Positions 26,941-36,249 of a DNA stretch of 64,000 bases are shown here, piece by piece. The notes under the pieces were generated by a model. The model had not been told where the DNA came from. It did no database searches and was given only the letters and a program-made list of their open reading frames with translations. Source of the stretch: Bacteroides sp. An322 (GTDB lineage Bacteria; Bacteroidota; Bacteroidia; Bacteroidales; Bacteroidaceae). The stretch's first letter is position 1. Each line of letters begins with the position of its first letter. The translations under genes and the position numbers were made by a program. The stretch lies in NCBI RefSeq assembly GCF_002161765.1, contig NZ_NFIN01000013.1, positions 1 through 64,000 on the forward strand, given 5' to 3'.

Positions 26941-27528
26941 ATGAAAAAGGTTTTCTTTTCGCTGTTACTCGCATTTACAATAGTTGCAACAGCATTTGCC
27001 CAAGAAGAATCAGAACATCTTACATTCAAAGGTGTACCAATTGATGGCACATTGAATGAGTATGTGGCAAAAATGAAGCAAGCAGGTTTTACTCACATCA
27101 GCACACAAGATGGTACTGCAGTTCTGCAAGGTGATTTTGCTGGGTTCAAAGGATGTACGATAGGTGTTGCAACTCTTAAAACGACTAATAAAGTTAATAC
27201 TATTGGAGTGATATTTCCTGAGCAAGACGATTGGGCTTCACTTGAAAACAACTATAAGCACTTGAAATCTATGCTTACGGAAAAGTATGGGGAGCCTTCT
27301 GATTGTGTAGAGACATTTCAAGGATATGGTTCACCTCAAACAGATAGTGAAAAATTGCTTAGACTAAAAATGGATAATTGCACATGGTATACGATTTTTA
27401 GTACTTCCAAAGGTGACATTCAATTATCAATAGATAATCAAAGCGTTATGAGTTGCTATGTTCTTCTTCGCTATTTTGATAAGATAAATACAGATGCTGT
27501 AAGAAAACAGGCTATGGATGACCTATAA
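26941..27528 (+). CDS. Secreted protein of unknown function
   Basis: The 195-residue product starts with a clear signal peptide (MKKVFFSLLLAFTIVATAFA, then QEES). The mature part begins LTFKGVPIDGTLNEYVAKM and has mixed alpha/beta character with an internal NTIGVIFPEQDDW segment. No family was recognised with certainty. Its end overlaps the helicase start by 11 bases, so translation of the two is probably coupled. Confidence 0.7.
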   Translation: MKKVFFSLLLAFTIVATAFAQEESEHLTFKGVPIDGTLNEYVAKMKQAGFTHISTQDGTAVLQGDFAGFKGCTIGVATLKTTNKVNTIGVIFPEQDDWASLENNYKHLKSMLTEKYGEPSDCVETFQGYGSPQTDSEKLLRLKMDNCTWYTIFSTSKGDIQLSIDNQSVMSCYVLLRYFDKINTDAVRKQAMDDL

Positions 27529-30157
27529 TTATCAATTTATGCCGTCATTTCTTGTTTTGATATTAAGTATCGCTACTGTGATAGGTATAATCATAGTGGC
27601 GATACGGTTATTGCTAAAAAAGAGGTCAAATGAACTATCAGAGCGAATTGCAACCATTACTCCTTATAAGAATATACAAGAAAGCAGAGAAAAGGAATTA
27701 AAGCAAAGCAATGAAAGTTTTTTCATTGACATTGAAACTGATTTAAGGAATAGTTTTAATGGGCATATAATATCCTCTTCGGAAGAAGAACAATTTACGA
27801 AATATTATATAGAGTTTTTCCATGAAGTCAATTCCTTGCTGAAAAGTCTTGAAGCATTCCATATAGAACCGTCCGAGACAATCTCAAAATTTACACATGA
27901 TTTCGGAAACATCCACTCAATTGTCAAAAGACATAATGAGCAGGTTATCCAAGACACTCTCGATACCCATAAAGACTTTTTCGACCATTGTCTTAAATAT
28001 CCATTAGACAAGCAACAAAGGCGTTCAATCGTGTCTGAAGAAGATAATTGTTTGGTGGTTAGTAGTGCTGGAAGTGGAAAAACATCATCCATTGTAGGAA
28101 AGGTTAGGTATCTGATTGACATTAAACACATCAATCCTCAAAACATTCTTCTTATCAGCTATACAAACAAGGCTGCTGCTGAATTGACGGAGAGGATGAA
28201 TATTGCAGGACTAAGAGGGTATACTTTTCATAAACTTGCCATTGACATCATCGGGAAAGCGACAGGACAGAAGCCTTCTATTTGCGATAACACAGACGCA
28301 CTGTTTGTGAAAATCTATCATAAGTTATTGGAAGATGAGGATTTCAAAAAGAGCATCGTCGAATACTTTGTTGACTATCAGGCGCAAGAAGCGGATTGGG
28401 AACATCGTAAGAATGAACGCAGACAGCAACTCTCCGAATTGAAAGAAGTACGCTTGAAAGCCCAATTCCCCGACATGAACGGGGAAACTATTTATGTTCG
28501 GAGTGAGCAGGAGCAGAAAATCTGTTTTGTATTATCTTCTTTGGGCGTGAAATTCAGGTATGAAGAGCCTTATGAACATCCATTGGTAGATGAAATGCAC
28601 TCACAATACAAACCCGATTTTTCCATTTACTTTGAGCAAGATGGCAAAACAAAACGTATTTATTTAGAGCATTTTGGTGTGGACGAACATGGGCTTGTTC
28701 CCACATGGTTTGCAAAAGACAAAGGTATTACTTATGAAGAAGCAAACCAAAAATACAATGACGGAATAACATGGAAAAAAGCAGCCCATGAGAAGTTTGG
28801 GACTATATTACTGACAACTTCAAGTGCTGATTTCCATTATTCAGATATTCAACATACATTAAAAGCGTCATTGGAAAAAGCAGGTGTTCCTATTCAAGAA
28901 AAAACGGATGCCGAATTATATGATATGGTTCTTCCTCCAAATAGCAAACAGGAAAAGGCTTTCATTCGACTTGTTGTAACTTTTGTGACATTGATTAAGT
29001 CCAGTTGCAAGTCCATACAAGAGATCTTGAAACAGGCTAAAAATGTTGGAGACGAGCGCAGTACATTTATTATCAAGAGAATATTCCGACCTGTTTATGA
29101 ACGGTATATTGAAGAACTGAAAAACAGCAATCAGATAGACTTTACCGACGCTATTCTGCAAGCCACGGAAATATGCCGTTCCTCCCATCCTGTGAAGTAT
29201 GAGTATATCATCGTTGATGAGTTCCAAGATATATCAGTTGACCGCTACAATTTCCTTAAAGTACTCCGAGAAGGCAATCCTCCTGCAAAATTGTATTGCG
29301 TGGGCGATGATTGGCAATCCATATACCGCTTTTCAGGAAGTGACATGGCTCTTTTCAATCAATTCTCAGATTATTTCGGTTCCACAGAAATCAATAGAAT
29401 CGAGACAACATACCGTTTTGGAGAGCCTTTGGTAAACCTGTCATCGCAATTCATCCAGCGGAATAAGGCACAGCTAAAAAAGGATATACACTCATTCGAT
29501 CCACAAGCCAAAACCGAATTACAATTCTGCGCTTATGAACGACGTGATTATTGTAACACTATCGGACAATTGGTTGCTTCTATCCCTGCGGATAAATCCA
29601 TTTTTTTGTTGGGACGGTATTCATTTGATGACTACTATTTATCATTTCTGTACAAATCAGTGAAAGAGGGCAATCGCTTTTACTACTTCATTGGAGACCG
29701 AAAAATTGAATTCCTAACTGTACACAAATCCAAAGGTCTTGAAGCGGACTATGTGATAATACTTCAATGCAACAAGGACACCTATGGATTTCCTTCAATG
29801 GTAAGCGATGACCCTGTGCTAAATTATGTCTTGACCAAAAGCGACCAATACCCGTATGGTGAAGAACGTAGGTTGTTTTATGTGGCTATTACCAGAGCGA
29901 AAATAAAGACATATGTACTTTACGACAAACGCTTTCCCTCTGTTTTTGTTGACGAGTTCTTACATCCCGAAAAGGTCACGGAAGAAAGTTATGCCAAGCA
30001 CCCCAATGCCAATAAGAAATGGACACGCAGTGCTGACAAATTCCTAATTACTCTTTACCATGAAGGAAAGAGTATAAAGTATATCGCGGAGAAAATGGGA
30101 AGAAGCCAAACCTCTATCGCTATGCGAATAGGAAAATTAGAAGGTAAGCAAAAATAA
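27518..30157 (+). CDS. Membrane-anchored UvrD/Rep-type helicase
   Basis: The 879-residue protein starts with a hydrophobic segment (about 9-33, FLVLILSIATVIGIIIVAIR) and a charged stem. It continues with a superfamily 1 helicase core. Motifs are Q-motif LDKQQRRSI, Walker A SSAGSGKTSS (about 183-192), Walker B YIIVDEFQDIS (about 565), QSIYRFSGSD, TVHKSKGLEADYV and VAITRAK. Between the Walker boxes YKPDFSIYFEQ...YLEHFGVDEHG resembles a PD-(D/E)xK nuclease-like insert of the helicase IV type. The last 45 residues (WTRSADKFLITLYHEGKSIK, then AEKMGRSQTSIAMRIGKL) form a helix-turn-helix. A role in DNA repair or defence is inferred. Confidence 0.82.
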   Translation: MTYNYQFMPSFLVLILSIATVIGIIIVAIRLLLKKRSNELSERIATITPYKNIQESREKELKQSNESFFIDIETDLRNSFNGHIISSSEEEQFTKYYIEFFHEVNSLLKSLEAFHIEPSETISKFTHDFGNIHSIVKRHNEQVIQDTLDTHKDFFDHCLKYPLDKQQRRSIVSEEDNCLVVSSAGSGKTSSIVGKVRYLIDIKHINPQNILLISYTNKAAAELTERMNIAGLRGYTFHKLAIDIIGKATGQKPSICDNTDALFVKIYHKLLEDEDFKKSIVEYFVDYQAQEADWEHRKNERRQQLSELKEVRLKAQFPDMNGETIYVRSEQEQKICFVLSSLGVKFRYEEPYEHPLVDEMHSQYKPDFSIYFEQDGKTKRIYLEHFGVDEHGLVPTWFAKDKGITYEEANQKYNDGITWKKAAHEKFGTILLTTSSADFHYSDIQHTLKASLEKAGVPIQEKTDAELYDMVLPPNSKQEKAFIRLVVTFVTLIKSSCKSIQEILKQAKNVGDERSTFIIKRIFRPVYERYIEELKNSNQIDFTDAILQATEICRSSHPVKYEYIIVDEFQDISVDRYNFLKVLREGNPPAKLYCVGDDWQSIYRFSGSDMALFNQFSDYFGSTEINRIETTYRFGEPLVNLSSQFIQRNKAQLKKDIHSFDPQAKTELQFCAYERRDYCNTIGQLVASIPADKSIFLLGRYSFDDYYLSFLYKSVKEGNRFYYFIGDRKIEFLTVHKSKGLEADYVIILQCNKDTYGFPSMVSDDPVLNYVLTKSDQYPYGEERRLFYVAITRAKIKTYVLYDKRFPSVFVDEFLHPEKVTEESYAKHPNANKKWTRSADKFLITLYHEGKSIKYIAEKMGRSQTSIAMRIGKLEGKQK

Positions 30158-30194
30158 AAAACGCTCATTCCGCCTTTCATTCGATAAATTGTAC

Positions 30195-30202
30195 TACCTT
30201 TG
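30195..30202 (+). promoter_or_regulatory. Isolated -7 element in the island's right end
   Basis: TACCTTTG matches TAnnTTTG. It is followed only by frames of about 20-30 codons before the right-hand 24-bp repeat. It could drive a lost gene or read into the kinase. The interval 30158-30328 shows nothing else. Confidence 0.3.
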
Positions 30203-30328
30203 GATAACAAGGGGTGTTTGACAGAAAGAAACGCAGCGTATATCGCAGAATTTGTGACCGTTGCCAAATCATTACTTGTCTTTTGAGAAGTGCTCATAAG
30301 TAGCTTATTTCTAATTTATTCCTATTTT

Positions 30329-30352
30329 AATATCCAAATTTTCAGGAAAAAT
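30329..30352. repeat. Right 24-bp direct repeat (att-like)
   Basis: Identical over 24 bases to 25782-25805. The -33 box of the kinase promoter starts two bases to the right of this repeat. Confidence 0.8.
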
Positions 30353-30353
30353 G

Positions 30354-30385
30354 TTTGTTCATTCCGCAAAAAGTAACGTCCTTTG
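30354..30385 (+). promoter_or_regulatory. Promoter of the pyridoxal/pyridoxamine kinase gene
   Basis: TTTG at 30354-30357, a 20-base spacer and GTCCTTTG at 30378-30385 fit the Bacteroides promoter, except that the TA of the -7 box is GT. It is adjacent to the right att-like repeat. Confidence 0.5.
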
Positions 30386-30411
30386 CAGGCGATAACTAAA
30401 AAAGAAAGATT

Positions 30412-31425
30412 ATGGCAGACAATTATATTGAGAAGCAATTCGAGTCATATCAGGCACGGAAGGCTGCTTGGGAGAAAGAGAGCAAATATAAACGGAAAAA
30501 AGCGGTTCACCAAACATCGGGAAGCTCTGCTAATCATCCATGTGAACGGCTTTTTCATAATCATGGGAAGAAAATTGTGGCTGTGCATGACCTTTCGGGC
30601 GTAGGGCGTGTTTCGCTTATGGCGGTAATTCCGATTCTTACTTCCATGGGATTTCAGGTATGTCCGCTTCCTACGGCTATCCTTTCCAATCATACCCAGT
30701 ATCCGGTTTATTCTTTTCTTGATTTGACCGATGAAATGAAAAGCATCATAGAGAAATGGGAACAATTGGATATCCGTTTTGATGCATTTTATTCGGGCTA
30801 TTTGGGTTCGCCCCGACAAGCGCAGATTGTAGAAGACTTTATCCAAAAGTTCCGGCGTCCGACAGATTTGGTGGTAGTTGATCCGGTTATGGGGGATAAC
30901 GGAAGTTTGTATAAGGGGATATCTGAAGAAATGGTGACCGAGATGAAAAAGCTGATTTGTCTGGCAGATATCATTACTCCGAATATGACGGAATTGTTTC
31001 GTTTGCTTGACCTTCCTTTTCAAGAAAACATTAGTGATGCAGATTTGAAAGCAGCTTTAAAAGCATTGTCCGATAAAGGTCCGAGTATTGTTATTGTGAC
31101 CAGTGTGCCTGTGAAAGATGATCCGCATTCTACTTCTGTGTATGCTTATAACCGTTTCGGAGGACGTTATTGGAAAGTGACCTGCCCTTATCTTCCTGCC
31201 CATTATCCCGGAACAGGTGATACGTTTACCAGTGTCATTACCGGTTCGTTGATGCAAGGAGATAGTTTGCCCATTGCGCTTGACCGTGCCACCCAATTTA
31301 TCCTTCAAGGTATCCGTGCGACATTCGGTTATGAATATAATAATTTGGAAGGCATTATGCTGGAGAAAGTGCTTCACAATCTTGATATGCCTATTCAAGT
31401 AAGCAGTTACGAATTGGTGGAATAG
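30412..31425 (+). CDS. Pyridoxal/pyridoxamine kinase with N-terminal extension
   Basis: The 337-residue protein has a ribokinase-like core from about residue 53 (KKIVAVHDLSGVGRVSLMAV) with substrate loop LPTAILSNHTQYP, PVMGDNGSLYKG, ITPNMTELFRLL and the anion-hole motif YPGTGDTFTSVITG. It phosphorylates B6 vitamers. The first 50 residues (MADNYIEKQFESYQARKAAW, then a Lys-rich tract) precede the usual start of PdxY-type kinases. There is no in-frame ATG between residue 1 and residue 70, so the extension appears genuine. It is a single gene ended by a hairpin at 31437. Confidence 0.88.
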   Translation: MADNYIEKQFESYQARKAAWEKESKYKRKKAVHQTSGSSANHPCERLFHNHGKKIVAVHDLSGVGRVSLMAVIPILTSMGFQVCPLPTAILSNHTQYPVYSFLDLTDEMKSIIEKWEQLDIRFDAFYSGYLGSPRQAQIVEDFIQKFRRPTDLVVVDPVMGDNGSLYKGISEEMVTEMKKLICLADIITPNMTELFRLLDLPFQENISDADLKAALKALSDKGPSIVIVTSVPVKDDPHSTSVYAYNRFGGRYWKVTCPYLPAHYPGTGDTFTSVITGSLMQGDSLPIALDRATQFILQGIRATFGYEYNNLEGIMLEKVLHNLDMPIQVSSYELVE

Positions 31426-31436
31426 TATGGGGGAAT

Positions 31437-31482
31437 GAGGGTGTCTCAAAATGAAATTTAGCTTTCATTTTGAGACACCCTC
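31437..31482. terminator. Bidirectional hairpin terminator
   Basis: Perfect 20-base arms (31437-31456 and 31463-31482, GAGGGTGTCTCAAAATGAAA and its complement) enclose a 6-base loop. It lies between the convergent kinase and mutase genes. The same arms, with one base changed, flank the insert at 17565-17733. Confidence 0.8.
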
Positions 31483-31488
31483 ATTTAC

Positions 31489-33642
31489 TTACTCTTCTTC
31501 CGATTCCAGCAATAATTCCATGATTTGGCATGCTGATTTAGCAACCGAAGTACCCGGTCCGAAGATTGCCATGACGCCTGCTTGATAGAGGAAATCATAG
31601 TCTTGCGGGGGGATGACTCCTCCGGCAAATACGAGGATGTCTTCACGTCCCAGGCGTTTCAGTTCGGCGATGATTTGCGGAATAAGCGTTTTGTGTCCTG
31701 CTGCAAGCGATGATACACCTACGGCGTGTACATCGTTTTCTACGGCTTCGCGTGCCGCTTCTTCGGGGGTTTGGAACAAAGGTCCCATATCCACATCAAA
31801 TCCGCAATCGGCAAAGCCGGTCGCTACTACTTTCGCACCACGGTCGTGTCCGTCTTGTCCCATCTTGGCTATCATGACACGCGGGCGTCTTCCTTCTTTC
31901 TTTGCAAACTCTTCGGTCAGTCCGCACGCCCGTGCGAAATCTGCATCCTTTTTACTTTCTGATGAATACACGCCTGAAATAGTTCTGATTACTGCTTTAT
32001 ATCTTCCTACAATCTTTTCGCACGCATCGGATATTTCACCTAATGTGGCACGCACACGGGCTGCTTCTACAGCCAGTTCCAACAAGTTGCCTTTTCCGGT
32101 GCGGACGCATTCGGTAATAGCTTCCAATGCCTTGTCTACTTCCGCTTGGTTGCGTCCTTCGCGCAGACGGCGTAAGTTCTCTATCTGTTCTTGACGCACG
32201 GCGGTGTTGTCCACTTCTAAGATGTCGATAGGGTCTTCTTTCTCCAACCGGTATTTATTCGTACCCACAATGGTTTGTTCGCCTGAGTCGATACGTGCCT
32301 GAGTACGTGCGGCTGCTTCTTCGATACGCATCTTGGGAATGCCGGTCTCAATCGCTTTTGCCATACCGCCTAATTTCTCGATTTCTTGGATATGTTCCCA
32401 AGCACGGTGTGCCAGTTCGTTGGTAAGCGATTCTACGTAATAAGAACCTGCCCACGGGTCTATTCCACGGCAAATCTGGGTTTCTTCTTGGATATAGATT
32501 TGCGTATTGCGTGCGATACGTGCCGAGAAGTCGGTAGGCAAGGCAATAGCTTCATCCAGTGCATTGGTGTGGAGCGATTGGGTATGTCCAAGTGCAGCAG
32601 CCATAGCTTCGATGCAAGTACGTCCTACATTATTGAACGGGTCTTGTTCGGTGAGCGACCAACCCGAAGTTTGCGAGTGGGTACGCAAGGCAAGTGATTT
32701 AGGATTCTTCGGATTGAATTGTTTTACAATCTTCGCCCACAACATACGTGCGGCACGCATCTTAGCTATTTCCATGAAGTGGTTCATGCCGATAGCCCAG
32801 AAGAAGGAGAGGCGGGGAGCGAAAGCGTCAATGTCGATTCCTGCAGTGATACCTGCACGAAGGTATTCCAATCCGTCGGCAAGCGTATATGCCAATTCAA
32901 TATCAGCTGTAGCTCCGGCTTCCTGCATGTGATAACCCGAAATGGATATGGAGTTGAACTTCGGCATCTTTTGTGAAGTGTATTCGAAGATGTCGGAAAT
33001 GATTTTCATCGAGAATGCGGGCGGATAAATATACGTGTTGCGCACCATGAATTCCTTCAGGATATCGTTCTGAATGGTACCAGCCATTTCCTCTAATTTA
33101 GCTCCTTGTTCCAGCCCTGCATTGATGTAGAATGCCATAATGGGCAATACGGCACCGTTCATGGTCATGGAAACGGACATTTTATTTAAAGGAATGCCGT
33201 CGAACAATACTTTCATGTTTTCGAGCGAACAAATAGATACACCGGCTTTACCTACATCGCCTACTACGCGCGGATGGTCGGGGTCATAACCACGGTGTGT
33301 GGGGAGGTCGAAAGCAACGGAAAGGCCTTTTTGTCCCGATGCCAAATTGCGCCGGTAGAAGGCGTTTGATTCTTCTGCGGTAGAGAATCCGGCATATTGG
33401 CGGATAGTCCACGGGCGGAAGGCATACATCATCGAGTAGGGACCATGCAGGTAAGGGGGAATACCTGCGGCATAGTTGAGGTGTTCCATTCCTTCGAGGT
33501 CTTCTTTGGTGTATACGGGTTTTACTTGTATTTGTTCGGGTGTTTTCCAATTGGCAGTAATGCCATTGGCTTTTTGCCATTCCATTCCGTTTTGCGGATG
33601 GAATCCGGCAGATATGTCTATGTTTCTAAAATTCGGTTTCAT
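31489..33642 (-). CDS. mutB: Methylmalonyl-CoA mutase, large (catalytic) subunit
   Basis: The 717-residue enzyme interconverts succinyl-CoA and methylmalonyl-CoA in the succinate/propionate pathway, using adenosylcobalamin. The TIM-barrel domain includes [20 protein letters not shown] and [18 protein letters not shown] motifs. The C-terminal cobalamin domain has [20 protein letters not shown] with the DxHxxG histidine near residue 597. It follows mutA on the same strand, but a 524-base insertion carrying a GxxExxY gene lies between them. Confidence 0.95.
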   Translation of the reverse strand: MKPNFRNIDISAGFHPQNGMEWQKANGITANWKTPEQIQVKPVYTKEDLEGMEHLNYAAGIPPYLHGPYSMMYAFRPWTIRQYAGFSTAEESNAFYRRNLASGQKGLSVAFDLPTHRGYDPDHPRVVGDVGKAGVSICSLENMKVLFDGIPLNKMSVSMTMNGAVLPIMAFYINAGLEQGAKLEEMAGTIQNDILKEFMVRNTYIYPPAFSMKIISDIFEYTSQKMPKFNSISISGYHMQEAGATADIELAYTLADGLEYLRAGITAGIDIDAFAPRLSFFWAIGMNHFMEIAKMRAARMLWAKIVKQFNPKNPKSLALRTHSQTSGWSLTEQDPFNNVGRTCIEAMAAALGHTQSLHTNALDEAIALPTDFSARIARNTQIYIQEETQICRGIDPWAGSYYVESLTNELAHRAWEHIQEIEKLGGMAKAIETGIPKMRIEEAAARTQARIDSGEQTIVGTNKYRLEKEDPIDILEVDNTAVRQEQIENLRRLREGRNQAEVDKALEAITECVRTGKGNLLELAVEAARVRATLGEISDACEKIVGRYKAVIRTISGVYSSESKKDADFARACGLTEEFAKKEGRRPRVMIAKMGQDGHDRGAKVVATGFADCGFDVDMGPLFQTPEEAAREAVENDVHAVGVSSLAAGHKTLIPQIIAELKRLGREDILVFAGGVIPPQDYDFLYQAGVMAIFGPGTSVAKSACQIMELLLESEEE

Positions 33643-33660
33643 AGTTTGTATGTATCATTT

Positions 33661-34166
33661 AAACGCAGAGACGCAAAAACGCAGAGTTTATCTTTTTTGA
33701 GTGAGCAAAGTTTACAGAGTATCAAAGTCCGTTTACTTTGCGTTTGATTCCTTTTGTAAGATAAGCTACATTGAAGTTTATTAGTAGACCTAATTTCTTT
33801 TTTGTAAGTTTTAAATAAGTCACTAATTGCACTTCGTGAATGTCTTTTAATTCCTCTACCGCCTTTAATTCTACGATAACTTTGTCTTCTACCAAAAGAT
33901 CCAAACGGAACTCTTTATCAAGTTTTTCTCCTTTATAATAAAGTGGAATGGATACTTGGTTTTCAACATGCAATCCTCTATTTCGTAATTCTTGAATAAG
34001 ACAGGCTTCATAGACACATTCCAATAAACCGGGACCCAGTTCTTTGTGAACTTCAATGGCTGCACCTATGATTTCCCGACTTAAGAAATTATGTATGTCA
34101 TATTTACTCTCCATGTCTTTGAAAAACTCTAAAAAAGAATCTCGGCGTTTTTGCGCCTTTGCGTTT
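33661..34166. mobile_element. GxxExxY gene inside a 26-base inverted repeat
   Basis: The arms 33661-33686 (AAACGCAGAGACGCAAAAAC, then GCAGAG) and 34141-34166 are inverted copies matching at 23 of 26 bases. They enclose one gene, the GxxExxY protein. The right arm abuts the stop codon of mutA and the left arm lies 18 bases before the mutB start, so the whole gap between the two mutase genes is this cassette. Arms of the same sequence type occur as compact gene-less hairpins at 37940, 38665, 40883 and 42069. A 4-base ATTT follows one arm and precedes the other, too short to prove a target duplication. Confidence 0.55.
33722..34114 (-). CDS. GxxExxY protein (PD-(D/E)xK nuclease-like)
   Basis: The 130-residue protein carries the family signature in LGPGLLECVYEACL (GLLECVY). 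A nuclease-like core follows in EFRLDLLVEDKVIVELKAV with Asp, Glu and Lys in PD-(D/E)xK order. Its function is unknown. It is much smaller than its neighbours and interrupts a conserved two-gene unit. It is flanked by inverted repeats of a family seen elsewhere in the window without genes. A role for the protein in handling these repeats is a hypothesis only. Confidence 0.85.
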   Translation of the reverse strand: MESKYDIHNFLSREIIGAAIEVHKELGPGLLECVYEACLIQELRNRGLHVENQVSIPLYYKGEKLDKEFRLDLLVEDKVIVELKAVEELKDIHEVQLVTYLKLTKKKLGLLINFNVAYLTKGIKRKVNGL

Positions 34167-36038
34167 TTATTTAACTAATAATTGTTTGTTGAACTCACGT
34201 AAGGTTTCCAGTACGTTGCAACGGACGTGGATGAAGTTTTCTATGCCTGCGGCTTTCAGTTCCTCCATACATGCCGGAGCACCTGCAACGATGAACATCG
34301 CCCTGCCCGCCAAGGCTTGATAAGCCGGAATGGCGTATTGTGCATATTCATCATCGCTGGAACAGAGAACTACGATATCTGCCTGAGCTTTCAATGCCGC
34401 TTCGATACCTTCTTCTACTGATGCAAAACCCAAATTGTCGATAACCTCGTATCCGGCACATGCCAAGAAGTTGCATGAGAACTGGGCGCGGGCTTGGCGC
34501 ATGGCAAGGTTTCCAATGGTCAGCATAAAAGCTTTCGGACGTTTGCCCGAATGTTCCGTTTCGAGGCGTAACGCTTCAAATTCGCTTGCCGCACGGGCGG
34601 TATCCAGTTTGGCGAAAGACGCTTCTTCATCGTGGTGATGTTCTTTTCCTCCGCATCCGCATACATGTTCCAATGGAGCTTTGCCGCCTGCCAGTTCGGT
34701 AAAATTCGGGTATTGGTTGGTTCCCAGCAAGATTTCCTTGCGGCGCGATACGGCTTCATGGCGTGCCTTGTTGCTTTGGTTTATAGCGTTCTGCACACTT
34801 TCTCCCAATACGGCTTTTACCATACCGCCTTCGTCTTCTGTTTTCAGGAAAAGATTCCATGCTTCTTTAGCGATCGATACGGTAAGATTTTCGATGTAAT
34901 ACGAACCTCCGGCAGGGTCTACGATGCGGTTGAAATGAGATTCTTCTTTCAATAATAATTGTTGGTTCCGTGCCAGACGTTCCGAAAATTCATTGGGCGT
35001 TTCGTATACCGAGTCAAAAGGAGTGACGGTCATAGAGTCTACTCCGGCAATAGCGGCACTCATGGCTTCGGTTTGTGAACGGAGCAGGTTCACGTATGAA
35101 TCGAATAAAGTCAGATTAAAGGAAGAAGTGGTGGCATGTACATTCATCTGGCATGCGCTGTCTTCTTTCGGCTGGTAAGCTTTTACGATATCTGCCCAAA
35201 GCATACGTGCCGCACGGAATTTGGCTATCTCCATAAAATAATTGGAACTGATGCCGAAATTGAATTTGATTTTACGGGCGGCAAGGTCAACGGGAACACC
35301 TGCATCGATGAGCCGGTTCAGATATTCGTTTCCCCAAGCCAAGGCATATCCTAATTCTTGATAAATATAGGCTCCCGAATTGTTTAACCGGAGCGCGTCG
35401 ACACCGATGCAACGGAAGTGAGGCCATTCAGCCAATGCGTTTACCACTTCCGAGGCTAAACCGATGATAGGGCTTACGTCCTTGCCCTTTTGGAGCATTT
35501 TGCTGATAGGGTCGAAATTGACAGAGCCGTATATATTCTTCGGGTCATATCCTTTTTCCTTGAAATATGCAGCCAGTAATTGAGCCAGTTCTACCGTATG
35601 CCGTTGGCATGTGGTGAAATTCAGTTCGATGCAATCGCAATGGATGTCTTTCAATAATGTATCGAGAAGTTCGCGGCTGACATCTTTCCCTTTCAGGTGG
35701 AAGCCTAAAGAGTCTATTCCTTTATTGAGAAGGTCTAATGCTTTGCGGTTGGCTTCTTCTGGATTTTCCACTCGAATGTTTTGGCGGATGTACCAAGTAT
35801 TGTCATTCTTTTTATTTCCTCTTACATAAGGGAACTCTCCGGGAAGAGCATCGAGGGTTTTCAGGCCTTCTATGTCTTCTTGGCGGTAGAACGGTTTTAC
35901 TTTGAAACCTTCGTTGGTTTTCCATACCAATTTCTTTTCATAATCGGCTCCTTTCAAGTCGGTTTGGATTTTGTCCATCCATTCCTGAGTCGAGACTTCA
36001 GGAAAATCAGAAAAGAGTTTTTCTTTTTTATCTGCCAT
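34167..36038 (-). CDS. mutA: Methylmalonyl-CoA mutase, small subunit
   Basis: This 623-residue non-catalytic partner of MutB has the same barrel plus cobalamin-domain fold. Its C-terminal domain (FMLTIGNLAMRQARAQF) lacks the DxHxxG cobalamin histidine, as expected for the small subunit. A His-rich linker (HHHDEE) lies near residue 470. The gene has its own promoter, and mutB follows after the GxxExxY cassette. Confidence 0.93.
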   Translation of the reverse strand: MADKKEKLFSDFPEVSTQEWMDKIQTDLKGADYEKKLVWKTNEGFKVKPFYRQEDIEGLKTLDALPGEFPYVRGNKKNDNTWYIRQNIRVENPEEANRKALDLLNKGIDSLGFHLKGKDVSRELLDTLLKDIHCDCIELNFTTCQRHTVELAQLLAAYFKEKGYDPKNIYGSVNFDPISKMLQKGKDVSPIIGLASEVVNALAEWPHFRCIGVDALRLNNSGAYIYQELGYALAWGNEYLNRLIDAGVPVDLAARKIKFNFGISSNYFMEIAKFRAARMLWADIVKAYQPKEDSACQMNVHATTSSFNLTLFDSYVNLLRSQTEAMSAAIAGVDSMTVTPFDSVYETPNEFSERLARNQQLLLKEESHFNRIVDPAGGSYYIENLTVSIAKEAWNLFLKTEDEGGMVKAVLGESVQNAINQSNKARHEAVSRRKEILLGTNQYPNFTELAGGKAPLEHVCGCGGKEHHHDEEASFAKLDTARAASEFEALRLETEHSGKRPKAFMLTIGNLAMRQARAQFSCNFLACAGYEVIDNLGFASVEEGIEAALKAQADIVVLCSSDDEYAQYAIPAYQALAGRAMFIVAGAPACMEELKAAGIENFIHVRCNVLETLREFNKQLLVK

Positions 36039-36103
36039 ACTTTGTGTTTTTAATGATTACGATTCAAGTTCATTTGCATGCCGGTTGGAAGTGCATGCAG
36101 TGG

Positions 36104-36111
36104 CAAATATA
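36104..36111 (-). promoter_or_regulatory. -7 element for mutA
   Basis: The minus strand reads TATATTTG, matching TAnnTTTG. TTTG on the minus strand (plus CAAA at 36134-36137) lies 22 bases upstream, slightly longer than usual. No cobalamin riboswitch-like structure was recognised in the 200-base gap between mutA and the AspT-like gene. Confidence 0.5.
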
Positions 36112-36195
36112 CAAATAAATTGCACATAACAGGCAAAAGTGTGATGTTTTTGTGGCTTTTATCTTACTGGCTTCGTATTTTTTGGTTGGAAAAGT

Positions 36196-36226
36196 TTTGA
36201 CTTCTTGTTTGATTTGCCTACATTTG
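36196..36226 (+). promoter_or_regulatory. Promoter of the AspT-like transporter
   Basis: TTTG at 36196-36199 and TACATTTG at 36219-36226 with a 19-base spacer match the Bacteroides promoter. The start codon lies 24 bases downstream. Confidence 0.7.
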
Positions 36227-36249
36227 CGCAACTTTAAAACTATAATATC

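Larger units (their letters stand above)
25782..30352. mobile_element. Putative integrated element bounded by 24-bp direct repeats
   Basis: Identical 24-bp direct repeats bound an AT-rich segment. Inside are a decayed mobilization-like reading frame, a structured leader RNA, a lipoprotein, a secreted protein and a UvrD-like helicase. No intact integrase is present. Outside the repeats lie two ordinary divergent genes (DUF418 and a kinase) whose shared upstream region would be restored by excision. The kinase promoter begins immediately to the right of the right-hand repeat. Site-specific integration is inferred from the repeats; recombination between chance repeats cannot be excluded. Confidence 0.6.

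Noticed and set aside
36039..36195. Cobalamin riboswitch upstream of mutA
   Set aside because: No B12-box-like sequence or suitable helices were seen. Only a promoter is visible.
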